A stretch of 64,000 nt of DNA from Rhynchopus euleeides (GCA_963210315.1 OY723272.1:1426001-1490000); one strand, 5' to 3'; shown: positions 49,801 through 61,040, counted from the stretch's first letter. The notes: generated by a model from the sequence alone, not told the origin. Translations and numbers: made by a program.

Positions 49801-52131
49801 CTACCTCCGCGGGGTACTTCCCCCCCGGGTCGAGGCTGCCGCAGCTCTCCCTGTCCGCAGCAACGGCATATGCTGTGGAGCCGGGGAGGTTCACCCATCA
49901 CTCTGGGGACAGTCCGCAGGGGGCAGACTCGCTTTCAAGCGTCTTCCAGGCGTCAGGCGGTGCCCAGGGTGGCAAAACCTCCCTGGGGGAGGAGCGGGTG
50001 TCGGATGGCGAGGCGAAGGCGGTGCCCCTGGGGCCTCTGCGGCGTTTTCTCCCGAGGGGCGCGCATTATAAAGTTGGCGGTGTGGCGAAGCTCCGCAACA
50101 CCCTGCACGACGGGATCCAGAGGAGGATACGCGAGCTGGATTTTCTCAACCAGACGAAGACGACCCGGTTTTCCTCCTCCCTCCAGGTGGTCTGGCAGGG
50201 GTGGTGCTGCAGGTGCTGCGGGTTCTCCAACGAGTGGCTCCACTACCTCTACCCTTTGGAGCGCAGGGTGAAGCTGCGCGCCACCACAGGGGTCGACTGC
50301 CACTGCAGCGGGTTCGCGAGGGACACAATCGGGGTTGCAGAGAGGGCATACATCCCCCCGGGGAGTGGGTTCGCCATCCCGCCCGGAGATGTCTTTGCCG
50401 CCATATCCCACACCACGCCTGACTCCTACCGCCCGACCTCCACACTGCATGGGGGTCGTGCTCCTGACTATTTCATAGGGCGGAGTATGTATGAATTCAG
50501 CCTTGTCCCCGAGAAGTGGGTGGCACACTGCAACTCGCATGGTGTGGGTGAAATCTGGGTCCCCTCCGAGTTTATGAAAACCGCGTTCACCAACAGCGGG
50601 GTGGACCCCGCAAAGCTGGTGGTCATACCGGAGGCTGTCGACCACCACTTCTACTCTAAGGATGTGGCGGAGGCAACACCGGAGTTCCGCGCGCTGGCGG
50701 CGGGGGGCGATGCGTTTCCCCCCGTGGGGTGGAGCCACTGTTCTACGTGGGATGGCGTTGCCGCCGACGGTTCGGGTCACGGGGTGGGGGCGCGGGGGAG
50801 GCCGCCGGGGGGCCCGGCGCCTTATTCCTTCTTCTCGATGTTCAAATGGGAGCCGAGGAAGGGGGGCGAGAATCTGCTGAAGTCGTTCTTCCATGAGTTC
50901 TGGGGGGACCGTTCGGTGCGGCTCGTCATCGCGACCTGGCTTTGGTACAGCGCTGCCCCGGACCTCTGGGGGCCGACGCGGGACCCTGCGATATTCAGGC
51001 TGAAGCTGCAGGAGGCGCTGCGCCAAGCAGCGGAGGAAGCCAGCGCTGACCCAGAGAGGCAGCAGCAGATGCGTGCTGGGCTCTCCTCCCCCCAGTGCCC
51101 GGAGGTGGTGATCGTCACCGAGAGCCTGACGGAGGGTGACGTGCGTGCTCTGTATGCGCTGTCCGATGCGTTTGTCCTCCCGACGCGCGGTGAGGGGTGG
51201 GGGCTGCCGATTGTGCAGGCGATGGCGATGGGCATGCCCACCCTGGCCACGGACTGGGGGGGCACCACGGCGTTCCTGCGGAATGTGTCCGGGGCAGCGC
51301 CGCAGGCGAACCTCCCCGTGTCGTTCCCGATTAAGGTGGTTGGGGTGGAGCCGCTCCCCGTGGAGGCGGCAAAGCTCTACGATGTCGTCGGCATGCAGTG
51401 GGCTGTGGTATGAAGAAGGAGGGTGGTTTGTGTTTGGGGGTTGGGGTGATTAGTAGAGGTTCGGTGGATAATGTGTGGTGTTGTGTGGTGGGGGATTGTG
51501 GAGGCTGTTCCTTGCGCCCCCCCCGATATTCTTGGTGTCTTGCCACGGCGTGGGCCGAGTACAGCGTGAAATATCGGACACTGCCTGGGTTCAATCTGAG
51601 CCTCCCTTGTCTCTGCTTGACCCCCTCTCCATTCACCCTCCAGCCTGATCTCCTCCACCTCCGGGAGCTGATGCGTGGTGTCTACACACACAGGGAAGCG
51701 GCCTCTGAGGTATGACTGGGTCTGTCATTGATTGTCGAAATAAACTTGGTTGTCGTAGCCGGCCAAAAAGACTCCGAGTTTGGAAGAACAACACTCGTGT
51801 GCCCAGTATTTATGAGCCCTTTGGCGAACTTGCTCTTCATTCTTGCCATCATTTCTCTAAAGCACCTCCCACTAGACCTGCGATTACACGCTGGGGAATG
51901 CTCACAAAGCAAATATGACACAACACCCTTCCTGCCGCTCACTGATGAACCCCACTCTCCCCACCCGAACAGATTGGCCGCCGCGCACGCGCTTTCGTCT
52001 CAGAGCAGTTCAGCGAAGAAGCCGTTGCAGACATCATGCATCGACGCCTGCTGGAGATTGAACAGCTGGTGCTGCGTCGCCGTGCTGCCAAGCACGCGCA
52101 TACAGCACGCCGCCCATCAACCCCGAAGTGA
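46884..52131 (+). CDS. type II membrane GT4-like glycosyltransferase, 1,582 residues, two introns
   Basis: Exons 46884-51407, 51644-51709 and 51973-52131, all joined in phase 0. Residues 53-72 form a single membrane anchor (LLFVSVMCITLIWF) after a 52-residue cytosolic tail, as in Golgi enzymes. Residues 75-1,090 are a long region with His-, Gln-, Gly- and Ala-rich parts and some helical stretches. The catalytic part begins near 1,130: W-V-A-H-C-N-S-H-G, E-I-W-V-P-S-E-F, V-V-I-P-E-A-V-D, then FFSMFKWEPRKGGENLLKSF (from 1,315) and G-E-G-W-G-L-P-I-V-Q (1,436-1,445). The GT4 E-x7-E motif is E1437 to Q1445, so the second Glu is Gln. Exon 2 (PDLLHLRELMRGVYTHREA) and exon 3 (IGRRARAFVSEQFSEEAVAD) complete the C-terminus. 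Donors are GTATGA in both introns. Substrate unknown. Confidence 0.87.
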
Positions 52132-52630
52132 CCGCACGCACCCCCTCCGCCAGTGCATCGCCTATCTCTCAGCCTCCAGCCCCTGATGGCACAGACACCC
52201 ATGCCGTGCTGTGCCATCCTCGTGCTTCTCTCCCCCCCCTGCCGTGGTATTATTTTGGTTGACCTTTCTTCCCCTCCCCACCCCCTGCACCGCTGCGATG
52301 GCGTTGCTGCCCCCCTCCCACACACCCCCTCGTGAGTATTATTACTAATCTCTGCTATTGCCATCACCTAACCCCCTCCTCGGGCGGCGTTTCGCGAGCG
52401 CAAGCTACTTTGCGATCCCACCTGAGGGGCGTGTGCTGTGCCGTGCTGCGCTGCGCTGCAGGGGGGGAGCGGGGGGGGGGGGGGGGGACAGGGGGGAAGG
52501 GGTGTGCGATACAAAGCCAGCCTTCACACAAAACCCTCTGCTGGGAGTGGGACCCCACCTCCTCTTCCTCTTCCCCCCCCCACCGCCCCCCCTCCCCCCT
52601 GAAGGCGCACGACCATCAGATCTCGGACAC
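52132..52630. other. spacer after the glycosyltransferase
   Basis: C-rich and G-rich runs (52462-52492) only; no gene is recognised. Confidence 0.5.
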
Positions 52631-52694
52631 ACAACCTGCATAACGAGTGAAACAAGAGGCTATCTCTCTCCCTCTCTCTGTGCCTTGTTTCACC
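52631..52694 (+). repeat. dispersed element B, copy 3, with perfect 10-bp stem
   Basis: It begins ACAACCTGCATAACGAGTGA. GTGAAACAAG near the start pairs perfectly with CTTGTTTCAC near the end, across a CT-rich loop. In the other copies the same two places also tend to be complementary but with different bases. Confidence 0.65.
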
Positions 52695-53280
52695 CTGCTT
52701 CACCGCCCCACCCTCACACCTGCATGTGTGCGTCCATCTGTGAACACAGCGCATGTGTGCAGTGTTGTGCGGTGTCAGGCTGGGGCTGGGTGCCGTTGCT
52801 CTGCTCCGCATAAGCGCATCCGCCCCCAATCCAGCCTCGCCATGCGGGGGTGGGTATCCGGTGGTTATGTTCTGTTCGGTTCTACTCACATTGGTAGTGG
52901 TGGGGAGCGGGGGTGTGTGGAGCCCCTCTTGGCGGGGGGGGGGGGTCTCAGAGCTGCGTGTCTGCAGCGGTGGCTGTGCCCCAGGTCAATTCGGATTTTT
53001 ATTCAAAAAAACGTGTGATTTTTTTATATTTGGAACGGTCGCCGCGAACGAAGAAGGGTTAATTCACTTACACCGTACACCCTTCGGCGTCAGCAAGGCT
53101 CCGAGTATCACCACCCCGGTGCAGGGCGTGGCTGGTATCCTGGGCGCGAAGGGGTGTACGACAGGCCTGCCTGATGAGAGAGACAGGCAGTCCGAACAGA
53201 ATGCGATGAGGCAACAGACAACAAAAGGAGCGGCTCTCCGCCCGATGAAGATGGGGCGGAGCCTCCCCCCCCCCCCCTCC
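52695..53280. other. spacer between element B copies
   Basis: No gene is recognised. A T/A patch at 52995-53035 stands out from the GC-rich background. Confidence 0.45.
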
Positions 53281-53326
53281 CAAGGGAGATCATTCTTGTG
53301 ACCCCTTCTCCTTCTAATTCACTACC
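53281..53326 (+). repeat. dispersed element B, copy 4 (3' part only)
   Basis: GGGAGATCATTCTTGTGACC and CCTTCTCCTTCTAATTCAC match the second half of copies 1 and 2. It lies about 270 bp upstream of the coiled-coil gene's start. Confidence 0.6.
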
Positions 53327-53597
53327 CCCACGCTTCCTCCCAACCCCACCCCCCACGCGCCCCCCACCCCCCCAGCTGCTTTCTGCCGCGCTCCACATCA
53401 CCCACCTCTGCGACCACCCCACCACCACCACCCCAGGCAACCCCGGAGTGGGGAACCCCAGCCCGGCAGGAGCGGGGGGCGGGAGGGGGTGAAGGAGTGG
53501 GGCATCCGGGGGTGGGGTAGGGGTGGGGCGTTCAGCCCGGCCTCACGTCACACCGCTTGCCTCACCTTTCCCTCCCCCCCCCCCCCCCCCCGCTGCA

Positions 53598-56500
53598 ATG
53601 AGCGCCGGCATGCCGCAGCAGGCGCATGGGGGCACCAGCCTGGCCATGCTGGTGCAGCAGCGCGAGCTGCAGAACAGCAAGAAGCTGGAGGCGCTTGTCG
53701 CAAAGAACGAGGAGCTGACGCAGGCAAACCTCCATGCGGAGCAGGAGCGCGAAGCCCTCCTGGAGCGCCTCACAGACATCGACGCACGCCTCTCCGATGC
53801 CGCGTCCGTCATCGCCTCCCTCTCCCAGGCGGGGGAGCAGGCCACTCAAGGGCAGAGCAGCCGCCTGGCCTACCTTGAGCAGGGCGTGGAGGAGCGCTTC
53901 TCCCTTCTGGAGGAAGACGTGAAGACCCTGCAGGACACGCTAGCCGCCACCGCGCAGGTCCGTGAAGAGCGTGACCTCGACATGGAGATGGTGGAAAAGC
54001 TGATTGTCGACGCGATGGCGCATGCCGCGCAGACCTCGAATGACAAAATCGCAGCCCTCGAGACGCAGGTGATAGCAAAGGATGACACAATCACCTCCCT
54101 CCAGGCGCAGATCGAGGCTGTCGCGCAGTGGGTGGGTGGATTTGCCCTCCAGGAGGAACTCCGTGCCGTGCAGACGGACCACATGCGGAACATCGCGGAG
54201 ACGGAGAGCAGGGTCCAGTCGCATGTCGACGGGACGAAGCAATCTGTCGCGAGGCAGCTCCAGGCCCTGGGGGACAAGCTGATCCACACAGATAAAACCG
54301 CCGCCACGGCTGCGGCGACTGCACAGAAGCGCGCTGAGCAGGGCGCGGCATCTATCAACGAGAGAATCACCTCGCTTGAGGTAGCGCTCGGCGCGAAGGG
54401 TGACGAGATCCGCCACTGCAGGGAGGAGGTTGCTGCCCTGGGGGAGGGTGTCGGGAGGGCGGTGCAGCGTGACACCGGTGCGGAGGAGGGGGTGGCCCGT
54501 GCCGAAGGTTCGCTGCGTGCGGTGGATGGGAGGCTCAACACTGTGGAGTCGACACTCTGCCAGCTGCAGACGAAGCTGATAGAGAGCGTGGAAGGGAGTG
54601 TTGAGGCCCGCCTCCGCACGGAGAGGCTGGAGATCACCGTGGGTGAGCACACCGCATCCATCGCATCCACAGCGGCGGACACACGGGAGGCTGAGGTGAA
54701 GGCGAAGCTCCTGAAGGAGGAGCTTGCTGCAGTGGAGGGGAACAACGAACGGAGGCATGCCAACCTGGAGGAGATGCTGACCACCGTGATCAACGACCTG
54801 TCTGTGATAGACGAGAAGAGGCGGCAGCGGGAGAAGGACGACACGCAGTCGTCGCATCGCCTGGCGGAGATGACGCGGATGGACATCCAGGAGATCAGGC
54901 GTGATATCGAGCTGCTGAAGGACTCCACGCCATCGGGTGTCGAGGAGCCGAGGCTCGCCTCCCTGATGCAGCAGCTGGAGGGCGCGAAGGAGGCGCTTGA
55001 AACGGCGCTGTCGCGCGAGGCAGAGCGTGGCCCCCCTCCCTCTGTGCCGCCGCAGGTGGAGCGGCGCCACCTGCAGAGCGTCAGCACCGAGAAGGAGTTG
55101 TTGTTCCCCCAGCAGCAGCAGCAGCATCAGCAGCATCAGCAGCAGACGACGCTCTTCCCCCAGCAGCACCACGAGGCCCGCCTTGAAGCTGCCCCAGCCC
55201 CCGCTGCTCCTGTTGCGGCTGCCCCCGAGGCGGGTGCTGCCGACACCGGGAAGAACGACATGTTTTTCATCGAGCGTGCCGGGAGCCTGGAGCGCCGCCT
55301 CGAAGCCCTCGAGGAGGCGTTTGAGATCACCGATGCCGACAGGCCTGCCTCCGGAGGGGCGGCTCCCGCCAGCGCCAGGGATGCGGAAGGTGGCGGCCCC
55401 ACCATGTCGCCCGTGAGGGCGCGTGCACCGGGGCCCGGTGGGGATGCCGCAGTGGTGGGTGCGGTGGGGTCGGTGGCGGCGGCGCAGGCGCCGCGGCTTG
55501 TGTCGGAGGAGCGCTTCGAGAGCCGCTCGAGGCAGGTCGTGCAGGACAGGGGGATCACGGGGGAGCGGGGGGGCACCCCGCCACCGCCGATGCTGCAGAA
55601 TGTGCAGGCGTCGCACAACAGGGCGCGGGTGGTGGTACAGCAGCAGCAGCAGCTGGGGCACCAGGGGCAGACGTCGCCGGTGTCGTCTGTCGCATCGGTG
55701 TCGCCTGGGCGGCAGCGGCCCCTCCGGCCTGTGGTGGTGTCGACGACGTCGGTGTCGGAGGTGCACCGTGCGCCGGGCATGCTGGGTGGTGATGAGTTTG
55801 ACCCGGCAGGCGATGCACGCAGCGCCTTCGAGAGGGAGTTCGACGTGGAGTACCACCACGCGCTGGAGGCGGGGCGGTTGGGGTCGCGGAGTCCTGTGGT
55901 GTCGTTCCGCCCCCAGCAGGCGCCGCAGGTGCCGCCTCTGTCGCTGGTGCAGCCGGTGGGGCCGGAGACGCCCCGTGGTGGCGACGGGCAGGTTGCGCAG
56001 CACCCGGCCCACGCGGGGTCTGCCATCGCGGATCTGAAGCAGTCGATGGAGGAGAAGCTCACCCGGTCCCGCGAGCTGACCGCAGAGCGGAGACGCCTCG
56101 AGTCGGAGCTGGAGAAGGTGAACCAGCACCTCTCCTTCAACCAGATGGCCTTCCAGACGGTTGCAGACAAGGAGGGTGCGTTGGGGCTTCGCTCCCCCTT
56201 CTTTGCGTCGGTATGTGGTGTGGGATGGTATTCAAAGGGGGTGGGGTGAGAGGGTCACTGCTGAGAATTGTAATGAGTAAAATCAAGTATCAAGTCCCAA
56301 GCCAAGACACACGTACCAAGTTGTGTGTACGTCAAGACATCTTTGGTAGGTTGGGTGTGGTGTTGCCTGTAGTGGTGTCTCGGGGTGGTTGTTCTCTGTT
56401 TGGTGTTGCATGTGCTATCGACACCAACACCAACACCCTCTGCAGCTGGAGGATGGCTCTGCCAAGGCGGATGAGGTGAAGCAGCGTTTGCACCATGTCG

Positions 56501-57612
56501 TCGAGGAGCTGAAGAAAAGCAAACAGTATGCCAGGCAACCTTCTGTGTTACATCCGCATGCCCATTCAACGGAGGCAAAGGCCAGGGCAGATGGAGGGCT
56601 TGGGCTTGCCCCAGAGGCAACCACAGAATCGCCGCACCTCCCCCATGCAACTGCACTGCCTGCGCATGGTTGGTGTCATTTTCCTTCCACAGGGGATATT
56701 TGTTGTTCGTGTTTCGGCAGGTCTTTTCGGCGTTTGTTTCTCATGCATTGAGGCTGGGTGAGCTCCTCCGAAACACACTCTTCAGCCTGCGTAGCGAAGG
56801 CCCACGCATCGCGGACCACCCCCATATGCAGGTGGGTTTGTTTCCCACAGCAACACATTGCCCCCACTGCACTGCACTGCCCTCTACCGCCCCTGACCCA
56901 CCGACAGCAATCTCTACGAGAGGGAACGTCTCCTAGTGGAAGAGGGTGGAAAGCTTCGGAAGAAAATCGGTTCGCTGCGCGAGGCTGAGAAGGCACTGTC
57001 AGAAGAGCTACAGAAATTACAGCGCGTCCTGGCATCACACGTGTCGGTGCAGCAGCGCCCGCTGGGCATCGGGGTATGGTGCAAGGTGGGTGAGGTTCAG
57101 GGAGGGTGGTGCTGTGGTGTTGTCTCGTCGCTGCGCATGCTGGCTTTGAGATACTGCATTGTGGTGGAGGGGGGAGGGCGGGAGGGGAACCCCTGAAAGG
57201 CTGTCGGTTCGTCTGGTGCTCCACTGTGCAGACCTCGCCCGTGATGCAACACACACATCCCTGCAGACACCTGGCGGTGCACCACCACCCTATGGCGTGC
57301 AGTCGCGCCACGACAGCCCCACTCGGTATGCCTTTGGCAATGCGGGGTTGTTTGTTCATTCGGCGTCGCCAACTGGGGAAGTTTTCTGTGCCTTTAGCTG
57401 GATCTTGCGGCCCACTCCGTGCGGGTTTTACTGAGGCAATCTTGAACCAATCCAGTTCTGTTATAAACCGCGCTCTGCGGGGGGGTGTCGGTTTTTTCCG
57501 GTTTTTTCCGTTCACCCACCCTGCTCCCCACCACCTCCCCTCCCCTACCTTCAGATCGCGCGGTGCAGGGGCCAGCAGGTCGATGTCGCCTGCACACACA
57601 CCCCTGATGTAG
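53598..57612 (+). CDS. coiled-coil protein, about 1,013 residues, six exons
   Basis: Proposed exons: 53598-56210, 56446-56525, 56753-56831, 56921-57073, 57267-57325 and 57555-57612. Exon 1 encodes long heptad-rich coiled coil (residues about 15-480), then a Gln-rich stretch (near 500), Pro/Ala/Val-rich linkers and another coiled coil near 810-860. Exons 2 and 4 continue coiled coil (KADEVKQRLHHVVEELKKSK; RLLVEEGGKLRKKIGSLREA). The short last exons encode a Ser/Pro/Arg-rich tail ending in PAHTPLM. Introns 1, 2, 4 and 5 begin GTATGT, GTATGC, GTATGG and GTATGC. Intron 3 is the weak point: a GTGGGT donor at 56832, and an acceptor at 56920 that keeps frame, whereas a better-looking CAG at 56907 would not. 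Likely a cytoskeletal or basal-body type structural protein; no named family recognised. Confidence 0.8.
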
Positions 57613-58398
57613 CGTGCCGCCCCGCGCTGCTCGCGCAGCTCGGCATTGCACCCCTTCCTCAATAGCAGCAGTGGCGGCGGTGATCCTCCCTTCTTCTCCT
57701 CCTCCTCCTTCGTGTGCCCTTATGGGGCTCCGACAGTGTCATTTGTCTCTTTTTGTAGCGTGCTGGGTATTGGGCTGGCGTGTTGGCACCGCAGCACCTC
57801 TTGAACCGCCATTCTTTTTGTTGTAGCAAACACCGTTGTGTGTGTGTTGTGTTATTCCCCCCACCCCCACCCCGCCCCGGTAGAACACCCACAACCCCCA
57901 CCTGCTCGGGAGAGAAGTATGCTTTTACAAAACAAAGCGCATTGAACCGGGCCCCCCTTTTAGATAATTTCTCACGTAGACAGGGGGTACGGGGGATACA
58001 GTTCACCCAATTGGCTGGCGGTATCCGCCGTGAAAAAAACAAGGGCCCCTCTCCACAGGGCCCTTGCTCCTACTTTTGTTAAGCTCTCCATGCACGGGCA
58101 CATCACGGCCCGGCGTGTGTGATAGTACATACCCTGCCAGATACACGCATGTGTGCTCTTTTCACACCCTTTCCTTTTCTTTGAATGGGCAGATGCGGTG
58201 GCCATCACCCATGCATTGTGCATGCGTGACCGCCACCGCCACTGATTTTCTTTGCTACCTTTTTCACGACCCGCCGCGCCCCCCCCCCCCCCCCGTTCAC
58301 CCCTGCCTCCAGCTTTGTGTGTATGTGCATGTGGAGTCACCTAGAAGGCCAGGTGGCCATCCCCCAACCCCCCCCCCCCCCCAATCCCCGCCGCAACG
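57613..58398. other. spacer after the coiled-coil gene
   Basis: No gene is recognised. It contains the hairpin at 58040 and poly-C runs at 58279-58295 and 58369-58381. Confidence 0.5.
58040..58066. other. perfect nine-pair hairpin followed by T-rich sequence
   Basis: CAAGGGCCC, a nine-base loop, then GGGCCCTTG, followed by CTCCTACTTTTGTT and preceded by GAAAAAAA. It resembles a 3'-end or terminator hairpin, but could be incidental. Confidence 0.5.
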
Positions 58399-58455
58399 GC
58401 TAGCTAGTAACGAGTGAAAAGGGATGTCCGCTCTGTGTCTTCCCCTTCTATTTTT
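58399..58455 (+). repeat. dispersed element B, copy 5 (diverged)
   Basis: CTAGCTAGTAACGAGTGAAA, then GTGTCTTCCCCTTCTATTTT. The 3' part is TTTTTCGAG instead of TTTCACC. It lies about 550 bp ahead of the possible exon at 58997. Confidence 0.5.
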
Positions 58456-58996
58456 CGAGTAAATTGCCCCCCCCCCTCCACACCATTTGCTCTCTGAGTC
58501 CCACGGAGGTGGTGGCTCTGCCTTGTCTCTATCTGTAACCCTCCGCCAGGAACTGTTGTGTTAGAGCTTCGTAGCAGTGTGTCGCGTTGTGTTGTGTGTC
58601 GGGCTATGGATATGGATATGCAGAAGAGAAGGGAGGGAGGGGGGGGGAGGGGTAGAGAGAGAAGACGGTGCAGGGTGCAGGTGTAGGTTCTGAAAGAGAG
58701 ACGAGGGATGTGTCGTACTCCACCCCCCTCCACCGCCCCTCTCCCCCGCGTCGGTTTTTTTTTGTTTTCTTTATGAGAGTTTTCCGCAAACAAAAATAAC
58801 CCGTGCAGGGTTTGTTGCTTTGCTCTCTCTCAATCTCGCACAAACATACCACCTCCCCGAACAAACCCTCTGCGGCACCTCCGCGCTGCCCTGTCCTCCC
58901 ACCTGACACGGAGGCGGTTGGCTGCCGAAACAAAAATCAACCCCCCCCCCCCCACCACCCCACACCCCCTCTCCCCCGCCTCCCCTCTCTCCATCG

Positions 58997-59140
58997 ATCT
59001 TTCCCATCTACGACTACCTCAGCAAAACCGTCATGCTGCATGACTGTCTTTGTTGGGAAGACGACATTATTCCTCACGACTCGGATATACTCGAGGCTGA
59101 GAAGGCGCACACGCGCAGCCGTGACCAGCAGCGAAGAGCA
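58997..59140 (+). CDS. possible exon of an unknown gene
   Basis: About 48 codons with balanced composition: IFPIYDYLSKTVMLHDCLCW, then EDDIIPHDSDILEAEKAHTR. An internal ATG lies at 59033. The frame then runs into Gly-rich sequence, and a second protein-like stretch (FVSKMCFACGG, near 59354-59386) is in another frame, so a spliced gene is possible. No family is recognised. Confidence 0.3.
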
Positions 59141-59703
59141 GCGGGGGGGAGAGGGTTGGGGCTGTGGGTGGGACCGCCGGACGCGACGCTCGACTTGGGT
59201 TGGGGGGGGGAGGGGAGGGGGGGTTTTTGGGTGACTGGGTGAAGCCGCAACACAACTACCTCTCGACGACGCCGCATGCCGCTAGCAGCCAGCAGACCGG
59301 GGGGTTTGGAGGGGGTGGGAAAGACGCTTCGGGCTTTGGGGCTTCACCCGCGGCAGTTCGTCTCCAAGATGTGCTTTGCCTGCGGAGGGGTGTGGGGCGG
59401 GGTGTGCGCAGCGCAGGCGCACCGCGGCATGCCGGGGGAAGGGTTGGTCATCTTCAGTCCAAACACAACGCCTTCTGGCATCCTTCAGAAATGCAAGTTT
59501 CCGATGAGTGCCACCTGGCTGTTGGGGCGACGAAGGGGGTCATGGGGTCGGAGAGAGATGCAATCAGCACCAGCGTGGTGTGCACAGCACACGATGTCTG
59601 GGTGCCACGGGAATGGGGGATGGGGAGGGGCAACTGCCAGGGTGAGGTGATGGCCGCACCCTGAGCGCCCGCGGGTTTACAGGGGTGGTGTGAGGGGGGG
59701 GGG
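59141..59703. other. stretch between possible exon and mobile element
   Basis: It holds a G-rich run (59195-59225) and a Cys-containing frame near 59360 (KMCFACGG). No gene model is supported. Confidence 0.4.
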
Positions 59704-60215
59704 TAGGGGGGGTCATAAGCCCCCCTAAAAACGTACAAATACCAAAAATTTCAACATACCATCAGAACCGCCCTAATACCTGATCTGACCCGAAAATCCG
59801 ACCCATACCCCCCCGGAAACCGTCTGGAGCCCACTTGTGACACCTGATGCGCACTTTTGTGATGATTTTTTGGGGTCCTAAAAAATGTACCTCAGTTTCG
59901 TACCTTGCCTTTGTACCTGAACCACTCCCGACCGCAATATTTCGTTCTTTGCCTTTTCTGCGGTGGTTCCGGCTCAGGTGGCACGATGTTGCCTCCCCAG
60001 TGCCTCGGCAAGGTCTTTCTTGTACCTGATTGGTGGGAATGTTGTGTTGTTGCGCCAGCTGAATGAGTTCAGCCACCTTCTGGGTGTAGTACACCACGCA
60101 GTCTCAACAGCACGTATGAGAGTGTACCATGTGAGGACTCAACAAAGTCATTGGATAGGCATCTGCCTGCCGACTCAACCCCCACAGTGCGACCGCAAGA
60201 TCGTCAGGGATGTCT

Positions 60216-60247
60216 CAACGCCAGGGGAATACTCTCCCCTGGCGTTG
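60216..60247. other. 13-pair perfect hairpin inside the 59706 element
   Basis: CAACGCCAGGGGA, loop ATACTC, TCCCCTGGCGTTG. It is not at the element's ends, so it is not a terminal repeat. It may be a subterminal signal or a small RNA hairpin. Confidence 0.85.
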
Positions 60248-60410
60248 TACAACCCTACTCTTAATCCTCGGGTCCTCTCCTGGAGGCGGTGGTGGCGGGC
60301 CCGCAACGCTTCGTACTTCCGGTACGGACTGGGGTAGTCTGCCCGGCTGACCCGCTCATCGCTTCCTAGATCATCTGCTGCTCTGGAGCTGCCATCACTC
60401 ACTGCCCACA

Positions 60411-60731
60411 TCAGTTGGTGTAGGGGTAGGAGCAGGAGGAGTGGGAGGAGTAGGAGTGCAGGTGACATCTTTCTTGGCCAGCAAGGAACGCCGCTTTTCG
60501 CACGTGCGTGCAGTTGATGCACCACTGCATATATCTGTCGTCACCACGTCCCACTCGCTCTCCTATGTACCCAGCCCGACGGAGCGCCCGAAATAATGTC
60601 GCCTCACGGATGTCGTGTGCCGTTTTCTTCTGACGCAGGTCTGCCACAACGCTCTCTGCCGGGACCCCGCACATCTCCCGTTTGGCGAGCGTCTTTCGAG
60701 CAAGGTACCCCTCTGCAGCAGCATCTGACAC
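60411..60731 (-). pseudogene. transposase-like helix-turn-helix fragment
   Basis: The 106-residue minus-strand frame runs SDAAAEGYLARKTLAKREMC, then VVADLRQKKTAHDIREATLF and RALRRAGYIGERVGRGDDRY. The block REATLFRALRRAGYIGERV resembles the second helix-turn-helix of Tc1-type transposases, where T-x-x-R-x-L-x-x-A-G-Y/L is common. No DDE catalytic domain follows; the frame ends in a Ser/Tyr-rich tail. Its position inside a TA-flanked inverted-repeat element supports the reading, but similarity is by eye only. Confidence 0.45.
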
Positions 60732-61040
60732 CTCTGCGAGGCCCTAGGCACACGGCATGTGTTGCTCGGCGTGCTGGGTGAGCGTAGTGATACCCTTTCC
60801 TTGCAAAGAACGAAATACTGCGGTCGGGAGTGGTTCAGGTACAAAGGCAAGGTACGAAACTGAGGTACATTTTTTAGGACCCCAAAAAATCATCACAAAA
60901 GTGCGCATCAGGTGTCACAAGTGGGCTCCAGACGGTTTCCGGGGGGGTATGGGTCGGATTTTCGGGTCAGATCAGGTATTAGGGCGGTTCTGATGGTATG
61001 TTGAAAAATGTGGTTTTGTACGGGCTTATGACCCCCCCTA

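Larger units (their letters stand above)
59706..61038. mobile_element. 1,333-bp TA-flanked transposon relic with about 240-bp inverted repeats
   Basis: The ends are GGGGGGGTCATAAGCCC and GGGCTTATGACCCCCCC, with TA at 59704-59705 and 61039-61040. The inverted repeats cover about 59706-59952 and 60803-61038 with scattered differences. The first ten bases (GGGGGGGTCA) are those of the 39298 element. The 850-bp interior carries a minus-strand frame with a helix-turn-helix-like segment (60411-60731) and a second minus-strand stretch in another frame (60175-60525). TA duplication plus that fragment fits a Tc1/mariner-type origin. Confidence 0.88.

Noticed and set aside
53870-56170. Minus-strand frames of 344-729 codons opposite the coiled-coil gene
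   Set aside because: They are complementary-strand shadows; the + strand has heptads, consistent introns and a continuous reading.
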